Shown here: positions 1 to 10,173 of the stretch, piece by piece
Layout of the letters: each line of letters starts with the position of its first letter
Position numbering within the stretch: the first letter of the stretch is position 1
DNA from: Actinernus sp. WN-2022
Lineage: Eukaryota; Cnidaria; Anthozoa; Actiniaria; Actinernidae
Length of the DNA: 64,000 nt
Reading direction: 5' to 3'
NCBI GenBank assembly: GCA_030867875.1
Contig: JAOWCC010001634.1
Span: 100,667,321-100,731,320 of the forward strand
Program-made: the position numbers and the translations under genes
The notes under the pieces: model-generated
Told to the model about the DNA's origin: nothing
Database searches by the model: none
The model's input: the letters and a program-made list of their open reading frames with translations, nothing else

Positions 1-453
1 CATCTCAGCTCCGTACTCATCTCCACACGCCATTGGCTTGGGTGCTATGTTTACAAATTTTAAACATGATTTGGCAGTAGGCTTTGTCATTTTACTTCTC
101 TTCTGTACATGTCTCTCAGTTTCAGTCATGGAAGACGGGCTATCTTCTGTCTTACTTCCTCTTTTACAGCGTTCCATGTTTAGCTGTTGTTCTCTTTTCG
201 TCTCTTGACATAACAGTCGGAACTCGTTCACTTTCTTTAGCTTTGTAACGCACGACCTGCACACTTTGTTGGACAGTAAAGCGTTTGGCTCAAGGTCTAT
301 CTCCGCAAACCGTTTTATAATTCCTAATATATTCTCTCTCCTTGCCTTCTCTCCAAATAATTGTACTGGATGATCGTTTTCCCGTAGTTCTTTATTACAG
401 CACCTACATCTGTTGGAGAACGAGACACTTTTAGTCGGAGTTAACTCCGCCAT
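1..453 (-). CDS. N-terminal part of a gene with a ZAD-like Cys domain (partial, runs off window)
   Basis: The minus strand is open for 151 codons from an ATG at 453-451 to the window edge with no stop. The reading starts MAELTPTKSVSF. It then shows a Cys cluster (CRCC, about residues 16-19), a helix-like stretch (LFGEKARRENILGIIKRF), and a second pair CRSC near residue 67, followed by a Lys/Glu-rich helix and a basic segment. Two CxxC-type pairs about 50 residues apart with a helical insert resemble the zinc-binding ZAD/treble-clef domains at the N-terminus of some zinc-finger proteins. That assignment is by pattern only. The ATG is preceded by a GC-richer stretch, consistent with a promoter-proximal first exon. 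It could be a host gene or the N-terminus of a domesticated or mobile-element protein; the rest of the gene lies outside the window. Confidence 0.55.
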   Translation of the reverse strand, partial: MAELTPTKSVSFSNRCRCCNKELRENDHPVQLFGEKARRENILGIIKRFAEIDLEPNALLSNKVCRSCVTKLKKVNEFRLLCQETKREQQLNMERCKRGSKTEDSPSSMTETERHVQKRSKMTKPTAKSCLKFVNIAPKPMACGDEYGAEM

Positions 454-712
454 TGCGAGCTAGCCATGTGCATTTGTTATGAAAATTTACTTCCGGTTAT
501 TTTTGCGCATGAGCAGTTCTAAGCCAATCAGATTCGTCCATAAAATGGATTATCCCAGAGCTCTTCGCTTTTCGTGTCCGCTGGCCGAAAAAAAGCGCAG
601 GCTCTGGGGACGAGATTGGAGAAAACGGTGACTCTAGCGCGCGCTATCACGCAATCAATCTTGCGCGAGTGATAACGTAATCTATCGTAGGATTTGTAAG
701 AGCCACAAATCG

Positions 713-731
713 TGAGCTTGGGCTGCCTGTG
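713..731 (-). repeat. Solo terminus of the CACAGG palindromic element family
   Basis: GAGCTTGGGCTGCCTGTG reads as the reverse complement of the ends of the two palindromic elements at 5777-6868 and 7305-7685. No matching second end is visible nearby, so this is a fragment or one end of a diverged copy. Confidence 0.5.
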
Positions 732-1601
732 GATAACCAACCAATCAGAGTAAATATCAAACAATAGCGCAATTTTCAAAACAAAACAAACGGCCGCAAT
801 GCGTCTAGGGTGATTGTGGGCCTTTAAGCCCGATCGTTTCCGTGACAAAACAGCACCTGGTAGCCCAGGTTATCCCGTCTGCAGACAGCGCTCTTAAAGC
901 GTTTCACCTGCAGCATCACTGACTTCGCTGTTGCTGCTGCAGGACGCCATCTTGATTGTCAAATAATCCGACGAATCCCACACTGCCCTCAAATTTCCAG
1001 ATTTTCAGTTGAAAAAGAAAGTAAGGAAAGTGAATCAGCAAATTAATAATTCAGTTGGTAAGTTTTTTGCTCCTAAAAAAGGAAGAGAAAAATGCTGTCG
1101 ATGCTTATTTGAAACTGAAATAAATGCTCGTTTTGCATCAGTTATGCAATTAAAAAATGCTAGCACAATCGACAAGGCAGGTCTGTAACAATACTACGCT
1201 TGTCGGTCATGATCCTACATGGTTTCTGCACAGAAACTCGACACATCGCAGTAAAGACTGAGGGTTTAAGAGGGATCGACTTAGGAAGTAGAGTTTGAGA
1301 CATGAAGCCACTTATGAACCAGTACTACATTTAAATGCTTAAAAATCAAATTCAAATTTTAAAACCAAAATGACGCGCGCGAGTGTGATTTCCCGAGTGA
1401 AATTCACGCATGCACAGATCGATGTTTAGCAGACCTAGCCTGTCTCAAACAAAACAGTTTATATGTTTACGTAGCATAACCCAGCCGTCGTCAAGTCAAT
1501 TGGCAAACTCACCATCTGATTGGCTAGTCAGATGCTTTTATCGATCGACAGTTGACCGTGCGCGCTCTTACATTTTCTAAGTGATTTTTGTCTGCAAAGC
1601 T

Positions 1602-1625
1602 ATAATAATAATAATAATAATAATA
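1602..1625. repeat. (ATA)n microsatellite
   Basis: About eight uninterrupted ATA units. It may be the tail of a LINE or SINE whose body is no longer recognisable. Confidence 0.85.
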
Positions 1626-1988
1626 TTTTGACAGGAAAGCTCCACTCACAATTTGTGATTTTCAGGGAGGTCCTGTATTAAAAATATATATTTCACTAAT
1701 ATATGGAAAACAGGATAGTTAAATGGTCGAAATAAAATAGAAATAGAACAAGGATTATTATGAAATTAAGTTATGTGCCAGTAAGATTTAAAAATTGTTC
1801 AAAAACTCATGAATAATTAATGAGCATTCTGTCCAATCAGATGAAGCAAATCAGTCACGTGCATGCTCCTTTATACCTGATAAAATCTCATCATTCTAAA
1901 AGGCCCGCGGAGGGATTTGAATTCTGTCCCAGAGGGAAACGGGGTTAATGATTGAGACAATGGAATTTCTATTGATGTTTCAGCTTTC

Positions 1989-2084
1989 TCACTGAATTGC
2001 TAATTAGGATGAACGTTTTATATAAAGAATATTAATGAACATGAAATTTTATATAAAGTTTCATCCTAATTAAGAATTCACTGA
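1989..2084. repeat. Short inverted repeat, MITE-like
   Basis: TCACTGAATT..CTAATTAGGATGAA at the left is mirrored by TTCATCCTAATTAAGAATTCACTGA at the right, with a short AT-rich loop. It looks like a small hairpin element. Confidence 0.5.
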
Positions 2085-2649
2085 TAAAGACCCAAAGATA
2101 GCAAAAAGTACACGGAACATAAGGTACCTAGATAATAAATTTTGCACTAAATTTACTAATATCAGCAGACTACCAAGATACACAGATAATATTTTTAAAA
2201 TGAAGTTATCCAACTACCATTACTTGTTTACCGAGCCACTGTTTAGTTCCAATTATTAAACCAAACTCAAAGCCGTAAAATTATAAAAACGTGCATTAAA
2301 CTTACATATTTTGTGCCGGAGTCAAAAATTTAGAGTCTGCCGTCATGTCAGTCACATCGCTTTCCAAGTCTTGAACTTTATCGAGGTAAACCATGACACC
2401 AAATCCTTCAAGTGCAGATTCTTCTTGCCGATTGCGAAACGCCGCTTCAAACAACATAGTATGGTAATTTCTTCATGTCATTCCCTTGAGATGTTCGTAA
2501 TTGCAGGCGGTGATTACTCGAATATTTTGCATGGCGTTGTGAATACAAAGGTTCAATGGTTCATTAAGTAACCATTCCCTTGAGATGTGCGTCTTTCTTT
2601 CATTGCATTCTTAAAGCGTTTTTGAAGCCGTTTAAAACACTCACAGCAC

Positions 2650-2712
2650 GTGTTTTATCAAGTCTAAAAATTCTCGGGCTTCGCCCTCAAATTTTTAAAC
2701 TTGATAAAACAC
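2650..2712. mobile_element. 63-bp hairpin element next to the LINE 3' end
   Basis: GTGTTTTATCAAG at the left is mirrored by CTTGATAAAACAC at the right around a GGGCTTCGCCC loop. It sits where the LINE at 2713-5470 ends, so it probably inserted into or replaced the LINE 3' untranslated region. Confidence 0.55.
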
Positions 2713-2725
2713 TGCTGTTCGTGTT

Positions 2726-4084
2726 TTAAACAGTACATAATGTAGTTGATTGTATAACTTCAGAGTCTAAAGAGTTCCAGTCTAATAGTGCATGGTAGGT
2801 AAACTTCTGCTGTCCCCAATTCCTACGTGCGAATGGTAAATGTAGATTGTGCTGACGGCGTGTATTATATGTATGAAAGTCGTGATTCTTCTTTAATTTA
2901 AAGTTGAAGTCCACCATGCTATTTAAGCATTTGAAGATAGTAATACAGCGATGATAGCGCCGTCGAAGGTACAGTGGTTTCCAGTTTAATAGTTCGAGTA
3001 CTTGAGATGCAGAAGAGCTTGAGGGAAAGTCGAGCATAAGTCGAGCAGCATTATTCTGAAGAACTTGAAGGTGATCCATGAGGACGGTATTATTCTTATC
3101 TCCCCAGACGATATCGGCATAGTCAAGTAAGGGAAGGACAAGAGATTTATAGAGAGTTAGCCGCGCATGCAAGGGCAGCAAATGCTTTACCCGGCGGATG
3201 ATGCCAAGACGTTGATTGACTTTATTACTGACTCTATCCACGTGTTCTGGCCAACTCATGTTCTGACTGACTGTTACTCCTAAATATTTAAAAGAGTCAG
3301 TTCGGTCAAGAGCAGAGCCATTTATGGTCAGTGAAACCTCTCTGAAATCCTTGAGCTTGCGTGCGCTGCCATAAATTATGAACTTGCATTTAGATGTATT
3401 CAGTGTCAAGAGATTTCTGTTAAACCATTGACATATGGACAGAAGATCAGCGTTCAATTTATCTTTAAGTTCCTGGGCATTAGTCGAAGAGCAGTAAATT
3501 ACTGTATCGTCAGCATAGAGGGACACCTCGCAGTAATTAACACATGAGGGTAAGTTATTTACATAAACAAGAAATAGTAGTGGTCCTAAGACGCTTCCTT
3601 GAGGGACTCCGACAGGAACTTTCTTGGGAGAGGAAGAGACATTTGCCAAGTTGGTGATTTGGCTTCTGTTAAATAGATAGGACTTGAACCAGTTCACACT
3701 TGTGTCAGAAAAGCCAGCTGTTACTAGTTTATTGAAGAGAATAGTATGGTCAACAGTGTCAAACGCTTTTGACAAGTCCAGGAAAACAGCACCGGTTACT
3801 AGACCACTGTCCATATTCCCAAGGATAGTATCGGTGAAATGGGTAAGAGCGATCTCTGTTGAGAGTTTAGGTCTGAAGCCAAACTGCCTGGGTGTAAGGA
3901 TCTTTTCTTCCATAAGGTAATTATATACTTGTGCATGGACTGCCTTCTCAAGGATCTTACTAACTGTCGGGAGGATTGTAATCGGCCTGTAATTGTTGGC
4001 GTTGCTTCGATCACCAGATTTGAAGAGAGCTGTTACTTTACCAAATTTCCAGATAGCGAAGTAATTTCGTTCAGTGTTTTCCAT
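2726..4084 (-). CDS. LINE reverse transcriptase, intact palm motifs
   Basis: This 452-codon frame encodes a non-LTR reverse transcriptase that would copy the element RNA at the target site. Visible blocks in order: NYRPITILPTVSKILEK (finger), FGFRPKLSTEIAL, palm motif A with FLDLSKAFDTVDH, motif B VPQGSVLGPLLF, motif C SLYADDTVIY with the catalytic DD, and the thumb segment FKYLGVTVSQNMSW. A C-terminal region follows with YKSLVLPLLDYADIVW and a late WNSLDSE motif. All expected catalytic aspartates are present. The first codons probably belong to a frameshifted longer polyprotein whose endonuclease lies upstream in other frames. The end looks slightly short, cut next to the hairpin at 2650-2712. 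I do not think it is a host gene. Confidence 0.85.
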   Translation of the reverse strand: MENTERNYFAIWKFGKVTALFKSGDRSNANNYRPITILPTVSKILEKAVHAQVYNYLMEEKILTPRQFGFRPKLSTEIALTHFTDTILGNMDSGLVTGAVFLDLSKAFDTVDHTILFNKLVTAGFSDTSVNWFKSYLFNRSQITNLANVSSSPKKVPVGVPQGSVLGPLLFLVYVNNLPSCVNYCEVSLYADDTVIYCSSTNAQELKDKLNADLLSICQWFNRNLLTLNTSKCKFIIYGSARKLKDFREVSLTINGSALDRTDSFKYLGVTVSQNMSWPEHVDRVSNKVNQRLGIIRRVKHLLPLHARLTLYKSLVLPLLDYADIVWGDKNNTVLMDHLQVLQNNAARLMLDFPSSSSASQVLELLNWKPLYLRRRYHRCITIFKCLNSMVDFNFKLKKNHDFHTYNTRRQHNLHLPFARRNWGQQKFTYHALLDWNSLDSEVIQSTTLCTV

Positions 4085-5458
4085 AGTTCACCTCTATTTC
4101 CCCTGTTCCTAGTAATAAGGTTTAAATAGTAATCAGCTTTGCATTTTTTGACCAGGTTGTTTACGTAGGATTTTATCTTTTTGTACATGGACCAATGGAA
4201 TGACGATCTTGATTTAATGGCCTTCCGGTGGTGGTAATCTCGGTCTTGCATGGCGTTGCATAACTCTGAATTCATCCAGGGTACGTGTATACTCTTGATT
4301 CTAGATTTTTTAATTGGAGCATGTCGATTGGCTGTATCCGTAAATAGTTGGTTCCAAGTTTCAACTGCACTATTGGTGTCCAATTGCTCGTCGACGACAT
4401 TCCAACATATGTCTCTGAGTTCACTCAGGAACGACTCCCTTGAGTAGTGCTTGTACGATCGATACTCTATAACCCTGCAAGGGGCCCGAGGAACACCCGC
4501 TTTGATGACACAGTAAATGAGTGAGTGATCACTCAAATCTATGTGAATAACTCCAGAATCGACTATGCGATGATTGTTGTTAACGAACAACAGGTCAATT
4601 GCCGTGGATGAGTTCTCGGATATTCTCGTAGGCTTGTCAATAAGCTGTACTAAGTTATGTTAATTTGTAAGTCTAACGAGCTTCTGTTTCAATGGCCTTG
4701 ATGAGTCAGTATTTGAAGTCAAAAAATTAACATTGAAATCACCAAGTAATATTATCTCAGCTTGTGATGGGAGTAATGATAAAGCGGTGTTGAGATCATT
4801 AAGAAAACCGTCCAGTGTTTGGTCTGGGGCTCTGTATATTGTGAATATAATGAGTTTCTTTGCTTTAGGACGAGTAATCTCAACTACGCATGACTCAATG
4901 TTAGTGTTCTGTAAGTCACTTCTTGATCGATAGGGAATGCCATCTCTAACAAAAGCGAGCGTTCCTCCACCAGGTTTTCCATTCCGTTATCAAGAATGTT
5001 CGGGTGAAGCCACGTTTCAGACATTGTGAGTACGTCAAAGGGCTTCTCTTTCAATAAAAGTCGCACAGAATCCATCTTGTTGATGATACTTCGGACGTTC
5101 AGATGACCGACTTTAAGACCGCGCGTAGTAGGAAAGTCAGCAACTGACGATCCGTTAGTAGATGGGCCAGGGTTAGGAGATACATCGTTAGACAGACAGA
5201 TTAATAAGATCGCCAAGGAAGATTTCTGAACCAGGCGGCATCCACATAGCAGTAGCGTTGAGGTAGATCTCATTGTAGTCTTTTTGGGGTGAGTTGAGGG
5301 AACAGAGCCATAGGTGTTTGGACGAGAGACTTCACAAACGGCATAGAAAATTTCAATTGACAGTCATTGCGCCTGGAACTGTTGGAGTGCTTCAGGTTTG
5401 AGAAACACAGGTACAAGACGAGGATGAGTAACACGTGGCGCAAAGCACTTCCAGTCAT
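4033..5458 (-). pseudogene. Broken LINE endonuclease region
   Basis: Three overlapping minus-strand frames (5458-5270, 5273-4884, 4590-4033) together resemble the apurinic-type endonuclease plus linker of a CR1/L2-like LINE. Recognisable pieces are SNDVSPNPGP, GHLNVRSIINKM, VLTMSETWLHP and, later, IHIDLSDHSLIYC, the SDH block with the catalytic His. At least two frameshifts and a disrupted stretch between 4590 and 4884 mean it cannot make a working enzyme. Confidence 0.75.
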
Positions 5459-5470
5459 CGTGCTGTCACT

Positions 5471-5769
5471 CTGCTGACGTTGTTATAGTAGCCGTTGTAA
5501 TTTACAGCGCGCGCCACAAGGACGGTTATGATCGAGCTCATGGAATATGTTTTGAAAATTCAAAATGTAACGAAAAGAGAATGATAATAACAGTCAAAAC
5601 CGTTGCAGTATAATGAAACCGATAATAATAAAAAATAGAGATGGAAAACAAAAGGAAAAACAAACAAAAAAGATTGCAAGAACGGTTATGTTCCGAGCCA
5701 AACAAATTATGCTCTTCCAAAATTCAAATACGTATGAGAAATAAACGATACAAAAAAATAATCGTATAA
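5471..5769. other. Flank between LINE and palindrome; no gene seen
   Basis: AT-rich sequence with many AATAATAA runs. It resembles the flanks at 6876-7296, suggesting a shared host repeat into which the palindromic elements inserted. I see no coding signal. Confidence 0.4.
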
Positions 5770-5776
5770 CTATGAC

Positions 5777-6868
5777 CACAGGCAGCCCAAGTTCTGTATC
5801 TGTACTGTGTGATCGTATCAGATATCGTGTAAAAGTACTAGAAAAAAATGAAAACAATAAAATATTGAACTTTGAAGAACTTGTCTTGTGTTATCAAGTG
5901 TCCTTAAGTATCATATTTCAATTTTAGCGCTCTGGGACCTGTTTTAGTACGTTTTCTAGCTCGCTCTTTTTCTTGTTTACTCTCTACTATATATATATTA
6001 GAAAGGCAGGAAACCGTTATTTCAATACGCTTACCTTATGCCTCGATTTTCCCCCGAAAAGATGCTCCAATTGATCCCAAATTCCCGGTGGTTATCAATC
6101 TCTGGGTGGGAAAGCATTATTTGGAAGTCTTTTGACAAAACCTTTCATAAAAATGGAGAAATTCCCAGCTTAAAAACGACAAATCAAGATTTTTGCCATG
6201 TACCGATGCGAGGACGGTATGGCCTCAGACCTCGTGACCAAAAGCGTGACGTCACCAAGACCCCCCGTGATGCAACACGATCCTCTCAGCTGGAGGGTAC
6301 CGCAAAAAAATACAATTTCGCGGCATTTCATGGCATGTTTTGCAGTACCCTCCAGCTGAGAGGATCGTGTTGCATCACGGGGGGTCTTGCTGACGTCACG
6401 CTTTTGGTCACGAGGTCTGAGGCCATACCGTCCTCGCATCGGTACATGGCAAAAATCTTGATTTGTCGTTTTTAAGCTGGGAATTTCTCCATTTTTATGA
6501 AAGGTTTTGTCAAAAGACTTCCAAATAATGCTTTCCCACCCAGAGATTGATAACCACCGGGAATTTGGGATCAATTGGAGCATCTTTTCGGGGGAAAATC
6601 GAGGCATAAGGTAAGCGTATTGAAATAACGGTTTCCTGCCTTTCTAATATATATATAGTAGAGAGTAAACAAGAAAAAGAGCGAGCTAGAAAACGTACTA
6701 AAACAGGTCCCAGAGCGCTAAAATTGAAATATGATACTTAAGGACACTTGATAACACAAGACAAGTTCTTCAAAGTTCAATATTTTATTGTTTTCATTTT
6801 TTTCTAGTACTTTTACACGATATCTGATACGATCACACAGTACAGATACAGAACTTGGGCTGCCTGTG
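5777..6868. mobile_element. 1.09-kb near-perfect palindromic element with 7-bp target duplication
   Basis: The element begins CACAGGCAGCCCAAGTTCTG and ends with its exact reverse complement. It is flanked on both sides by CTATGAC (5770-5776 and 6869-6875). The two arms, about 5777-6300 and 6340-6868, are almost identical inverted copies around a spacer of roughly 40 bp. The near identity suggests recent insertion or ongoing arm conversion. Both arms carry the same mirrored open frame of 145 codons, a by-product of symmetry. The ends match the element at 7305-7685, so the two form one family. The 7-8 bp duplication is compatible with hAT-like elements, but no transposase is present. Confidence 0.85.
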
Positions 6869-6875
6869 CTATGAC

Positions 6876-7296
6876 TAGTGAAAAACCATAACCCTACTGA
6901 GATGAACAATGAAGCTAATTAATGATTAAAAAGTAGAAGGAAACTGAGTGTCGCAGTGTGAGGATGAACTAATTGTAGTATGAGAACGATAATAACGGAA
7001 AAGGGAAGTAATACGCGAACGAAAATGCACTAGTATAATGAAAGTAAAATGACTGAAGAGTAAAAGTAGGAAAACAAGAATGAGAAAGATAATAATAAAT
7101 AAAGACAGAAATGTAAACGATTTTAAGGCAGTGTACAATGTCTTAAGACAGTGGATCAATAAATCAAGAGGGCAATTAATGAAGAAGAGTAGATAATTAT
7201 ATAAGTAGAACAGCTAGAAGGTACCGACTACCGAAATAGAAAACTGAATTTTAAAGATGAAAAATATGGAAAAACACTAACGAAATACGCGAGATA
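6876..7296. other. Sequence between the two palindromes; no gene seen
   Basis: Low-complexity, A/G-rich on the plus strand, with degenerate repeats similar to 5530-5760. No feature with coding character was found. Confidence 0.4.
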
Positions 7297-7304
7297 CATA
7301 AAAC

Positions 7305-7685
7305 CACAGGTAACCCAAGCTCTGTAAGTGGCTTTATTTACTAACATTTGTATGGATTTTTTTTTAGTCACTAATATTGAATAAAAAGCGACAATACTTA
7401 CAGTATGTGTTTATTTGTCCATGGGTTGTCTCTAGTTGCTATTTCAGCGTTTTTCGGCAAGTTTTGACCCCAGCAGTTCTCCCAACTGTATATCCTTGGT
7501 ATACAGTTGGGAGAACTGCTGGGGTCAAAACTTGCCGGAAAACGCTGAAATAGCAACTAGAGACAACCCTGGACAAATAAACACATACTGTAAGTATTGT
7601 CGCTTTTTATTCAATATTAGTGACTAAAAAAAATCCATACAAATGTTAGTAAATAAAGCCACTTACAGAGCTTGGGTTACCTGTG
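7305..7685. mobile_element. 381-bp palindromic element with 8-bp target duplication
   Basis: Begins CACAGGTAACCCAAGCTCTG and ends with its reverse complement, flanked by CATAAAAC at 7297-7304 and 7686-7693. The arms are nearly perfect inverted copies meeting near 7495. The ends match the larger palindrome at 5777-6868, but the interior is unrelated. The 8-bp duplication suggests mobilisation by a hAT-type transposase supplied in trans. Confidence 0.85.
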
Positions 7686-7693
7686 CATAAAAC

Positions 7694-8318
7694 TAACCTT
7701 TAGACGTAGAAGTACGAGCTGAAGTTAAGAAAAGTAAAGAACTGTAGCAGAAAAAGTAAAAATATTGGAGAGCTGAAAAAGACCATAACCGTCCACCATT
7801 ATCCGCCGTTATAATACAACACAAAATCTTGGCGCGCGCCCATTGCAAAAGCGATCATGTGACGAGATAGTTGTCTTCCGCGGATGCAGAAAATCATAGA
7901 AAGAAACAAATTGAAGTTGAATTTTTTTTATTATTTCCTGAAAATGCGTGCCGTTTTTCTCAACCATGGGCTATCACAAGTAGACCTATAGTAGGGTAGC
8001 CAATCACAATGCAGGATTTGTAATAGTCCACTAGTTGGTTTATATTAATTGTCGTTATTGTTCATCATAAAATTGTTTTCCGCTCTCAGCAGGCACTATT
8101 ATACAAATAGACTGCCTGACAGTTTGCATCCGCGGATGAAAACTATCACATCACGTAATCGCTTTTGACCAATGAGCGCGCGCCAAACGTTTGTGGTGAA
8201 CTATAATGCCTGATGGTTTTCATTTGCGGATGACAACTATCACGTCACGTGATCGATTTTAGCCAATGAGCGCGCGTCAAAATTTTGTGGTGAACAGCCG
8301 ATCCGAGACAGACGCACT
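7694..8318. other. Repeat-derived intergenic sequence
   Basis: Contains a repeat shared with the window's right end (7890-8045) and two copies of a motif with GCGGATG.AA.ACTATCAC.TCACGT at about 8130 and 8230, giving a degenerate local duplication. No gene is supported. Confidence 0.45.
7890..8045 (+). repeat. Dispersed repeat, inverted partner at 62962-63090
   Basis: The stretch with TTTCTCAACCATGGGCTATC and CAATGCAGGATTTGTAATAG occurs in reverse orientation near 62962-63090. The two copies differ by small changes, so this is a dispersed repeat of unknown class. Confidence 0.6.
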
Positions 8319-9040
8319 AATAATAATAATAATAATAGTAATAATAATGGTTTATTAACAGTACTTCTACTGGGTGGCTCTTCGCCTGTTAATCTAAATA
8401 TTGTAAAATATAAAATGTTGATAAAATATGACAAAGATATAACTGAGATGTAATGATAACCGTACTAAGGATTAAAATATGGCTATACGTAACTGTTGTA
8501 AAATTAATCAATGGAGTCTGTTGGCAGCGCAGTTCTTTAGATATCCTTTCGATAACCGACAAAATTCAGCAAAGGTTGCAGAGTTCCTAATATTTACAGG
8601 TAGATTATTGAACACGGATGAACTGGTATCCTGGAATCTGCCATTTTCAGGTGGGACCTTTAACTGTTTACTGCTGGCTGACCGTAGTGTTCTATTGGGT
8701 ATGTACAATTCTAATGGAAGATAAAGTGGCCAGTCACTATAACGAAGGGCCTTATATACAAGCTTTAACAAGTGGAATTTTCTGCGTTCTACGACGGGTA
8801 GCCAACAAAGTTTTAAGATATCGGTTCTATACTAGCATAACGATTGAGAACAAAACCAGCAGCCGCAAGTTGGACACGCTGTAAGCGTTTGACAAGATAG
8901 CCAGGAATTGGGTGTAGCACAACATCATTAAAGTCAAGCTTTGGTAAAATGAGACTTTCAACTAAATGCTTCCTAAGCATGAAAGGTGCTAAATGTTTCA
9001 GTTTTCTAATAATGGATAAAACAGAATAACAAGATGATAT
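8319..9040 (-). mobile_element. 5'-truncated LINE 3' end with (ATT)n tail
   Basis: On the minus strand, about 9040-8508 encodes the C-terminal part of a CR1/L2-type polyprotein: LQRVQLAAAGFVLNRYAS, then MLKLVYKALRYSDWPLYLPL, RTLRSASSKQLKVP, and VFNNLPVNIRNSATFAEF. It is interrupted by at least one stop. A short 3' untranslated stretch follows, ending in an ATT microsatellite (8319-8348), the typical tail of this LINE group. Only the last part of the element is present, as expected for aborted target-primed insertion. Confidence 0.75.
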
Positions 9041-9053
9041 AGTAGAGCACTAT

Positions 9054-9796
9054 TTGTCGTTAAAGCGTTATTGTTCATCATTTGTGCAGAAATTAAACCT
9101 CCTCAAAACTATGCTTTCTCCCTTAGAAGGTCAAGCTGGATTTTTACTTCAAAATAATATTTACGTCAGTCATGCACCCAACTATGGATTCCTAATCTGG
9201 GGATCCTGTAACAAGACGTTATTGGACCCATTGATCGTTGCAATTGATCTCTCAAAGGCATTTGATTCTATAAGCCACAGTCTCCTCATCACCAAGCTTA
9301 AGGCCTACGGTTTCTCCAATGACGCTGACGTCTCTTTGATCCGGTCCTACCTCACTCAAAGACAACAGCGGGTGAGGATTGGAAGTGACTTCTTAGAGTT
9401 CCAAACAGTTAAACATGGAGTGCCTCAGGCTCTATCCTGGGCCCATTATTGTTTAACCTCTTTATATACGATCTAAACTTTTTCAATAGTGACGTCTCTC
9501 TGAGGCTATATGTTGACGACACGACAGAATATTGTGCTCATCAATGCCCAGTCAGGTTACAAGTCATTGTACAAAATAACCTAGACTTACTGATTTCATG
9601 GTTTAAGAGCAACTATCTCAGAGTCAATGACACCAAAACCAAAGTCTTGCCTCTGGGACGGAAGCAAATACCTTACCAGTTGTTCACAGAAATAAATGGT
9701 CCACCTCTAAACATTGTTAATAACATCAAACTCCTCGGGCTAACTATCGACAGTAACCTTACTTTTAAAACAGCAAGTGAAGTTGATTTCAAATAA
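9054..9796 (+). pseudogene. Broken reverse transcriptase of the LINE at 9054
   Basis: Two overlapping frames give palm motif A (VAIDLSKAFDSISHSLL), motif B in damaged form (TVKHGVPQALSW), then after a frameshift near 9440-9470 motif C (LRLYVDDTTEY) and thumb (NIKLLGLTIDSNLTF). The LYVDD box differs from the YADD of the LINE at 2713-5470, so this is another family. The C-terminal piece ([11 protein letters not shown], then [11 protein letters not shown]) continues to 10173. Confidence 0.75.
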
Positions 9797-10173
9797 GGTT
9801 AATGCTAAAGTAGCCACGTTGAGGAGGGTCAGGAACTTTATTCCAACTGAAGTTATGGTAGGAATATATAAGGCGTGTATTCTACCACACCTAGAGTATT
9901 GGCGGTTCCACAGTTCTAGTTGGCATAACTCCTGGCCTATCCAATAAACTCGAGTTGACTAACCAGTACGTACGCCATCAGTACATTGCTGAAACTAGCA
10001 AAAACTACTTCATATGATATCTTATTGAACATGGTTGAGCTTAAGCCCTTAGAGCACCGTCGGTACTTCCAGTCTCTGCTATTGTTACACAAATGTGTCC
10101 ACAACATCGCACCAAAATATATCAAACAATTTTTTTCATTCCGGGCTAGCACATACAATCTTTGGGGAGATAT

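Larger units (their letters stand above)
454..2649. other. Intergenic region, no convincing gene
   Basis: I see no supported coding gene here. On the minus strand at 950-908 there is an ATGGCG-type start followed by about 14 codons and a GCAG/GTGAAA donor-like site, which could be a tiny upstream first exon, but nothing confirms it. The region also holds a solo element end, an ATA microsatellite and a short inverted repeat listed separately. Confidence 0.5.
2713..5470 (-). mobile_element. LINE (CR1/L2-like non-LTR retrotransposon), nearly full coding part
   Basis: Read on the minus strand, the order is a short hydrophobic start (5458-5270), an endonuclease region in several frames (5273-4033) and a long intact reverse transcriptase frame (4084-2726). 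The DVSPNPGP motif followed by LNVRSIINKM and SETWL is the usual start of the endonuclease in CR1/L2-type elements of cnidarians and vertebrates. The endonuclease is frameshifted, so the copy is dead as a whole, but the RT frame is unbroken. The clade is inferred from motif wording, not a tree. Confidence 0.85.

Noticed and set aside
528..848. 106-codon minus-strand frame as a gene
   Set aside because: Composition is not coding-like, it overlaps a solo element end at 713-731, and no splice or domain evidence supports it.
6038..6607. Two identical-looking 145-codon frames on opposite strands
   Set aside because: They are mirror images produced by the palindrome at 5777-6868; no protein features or homology are apparent.
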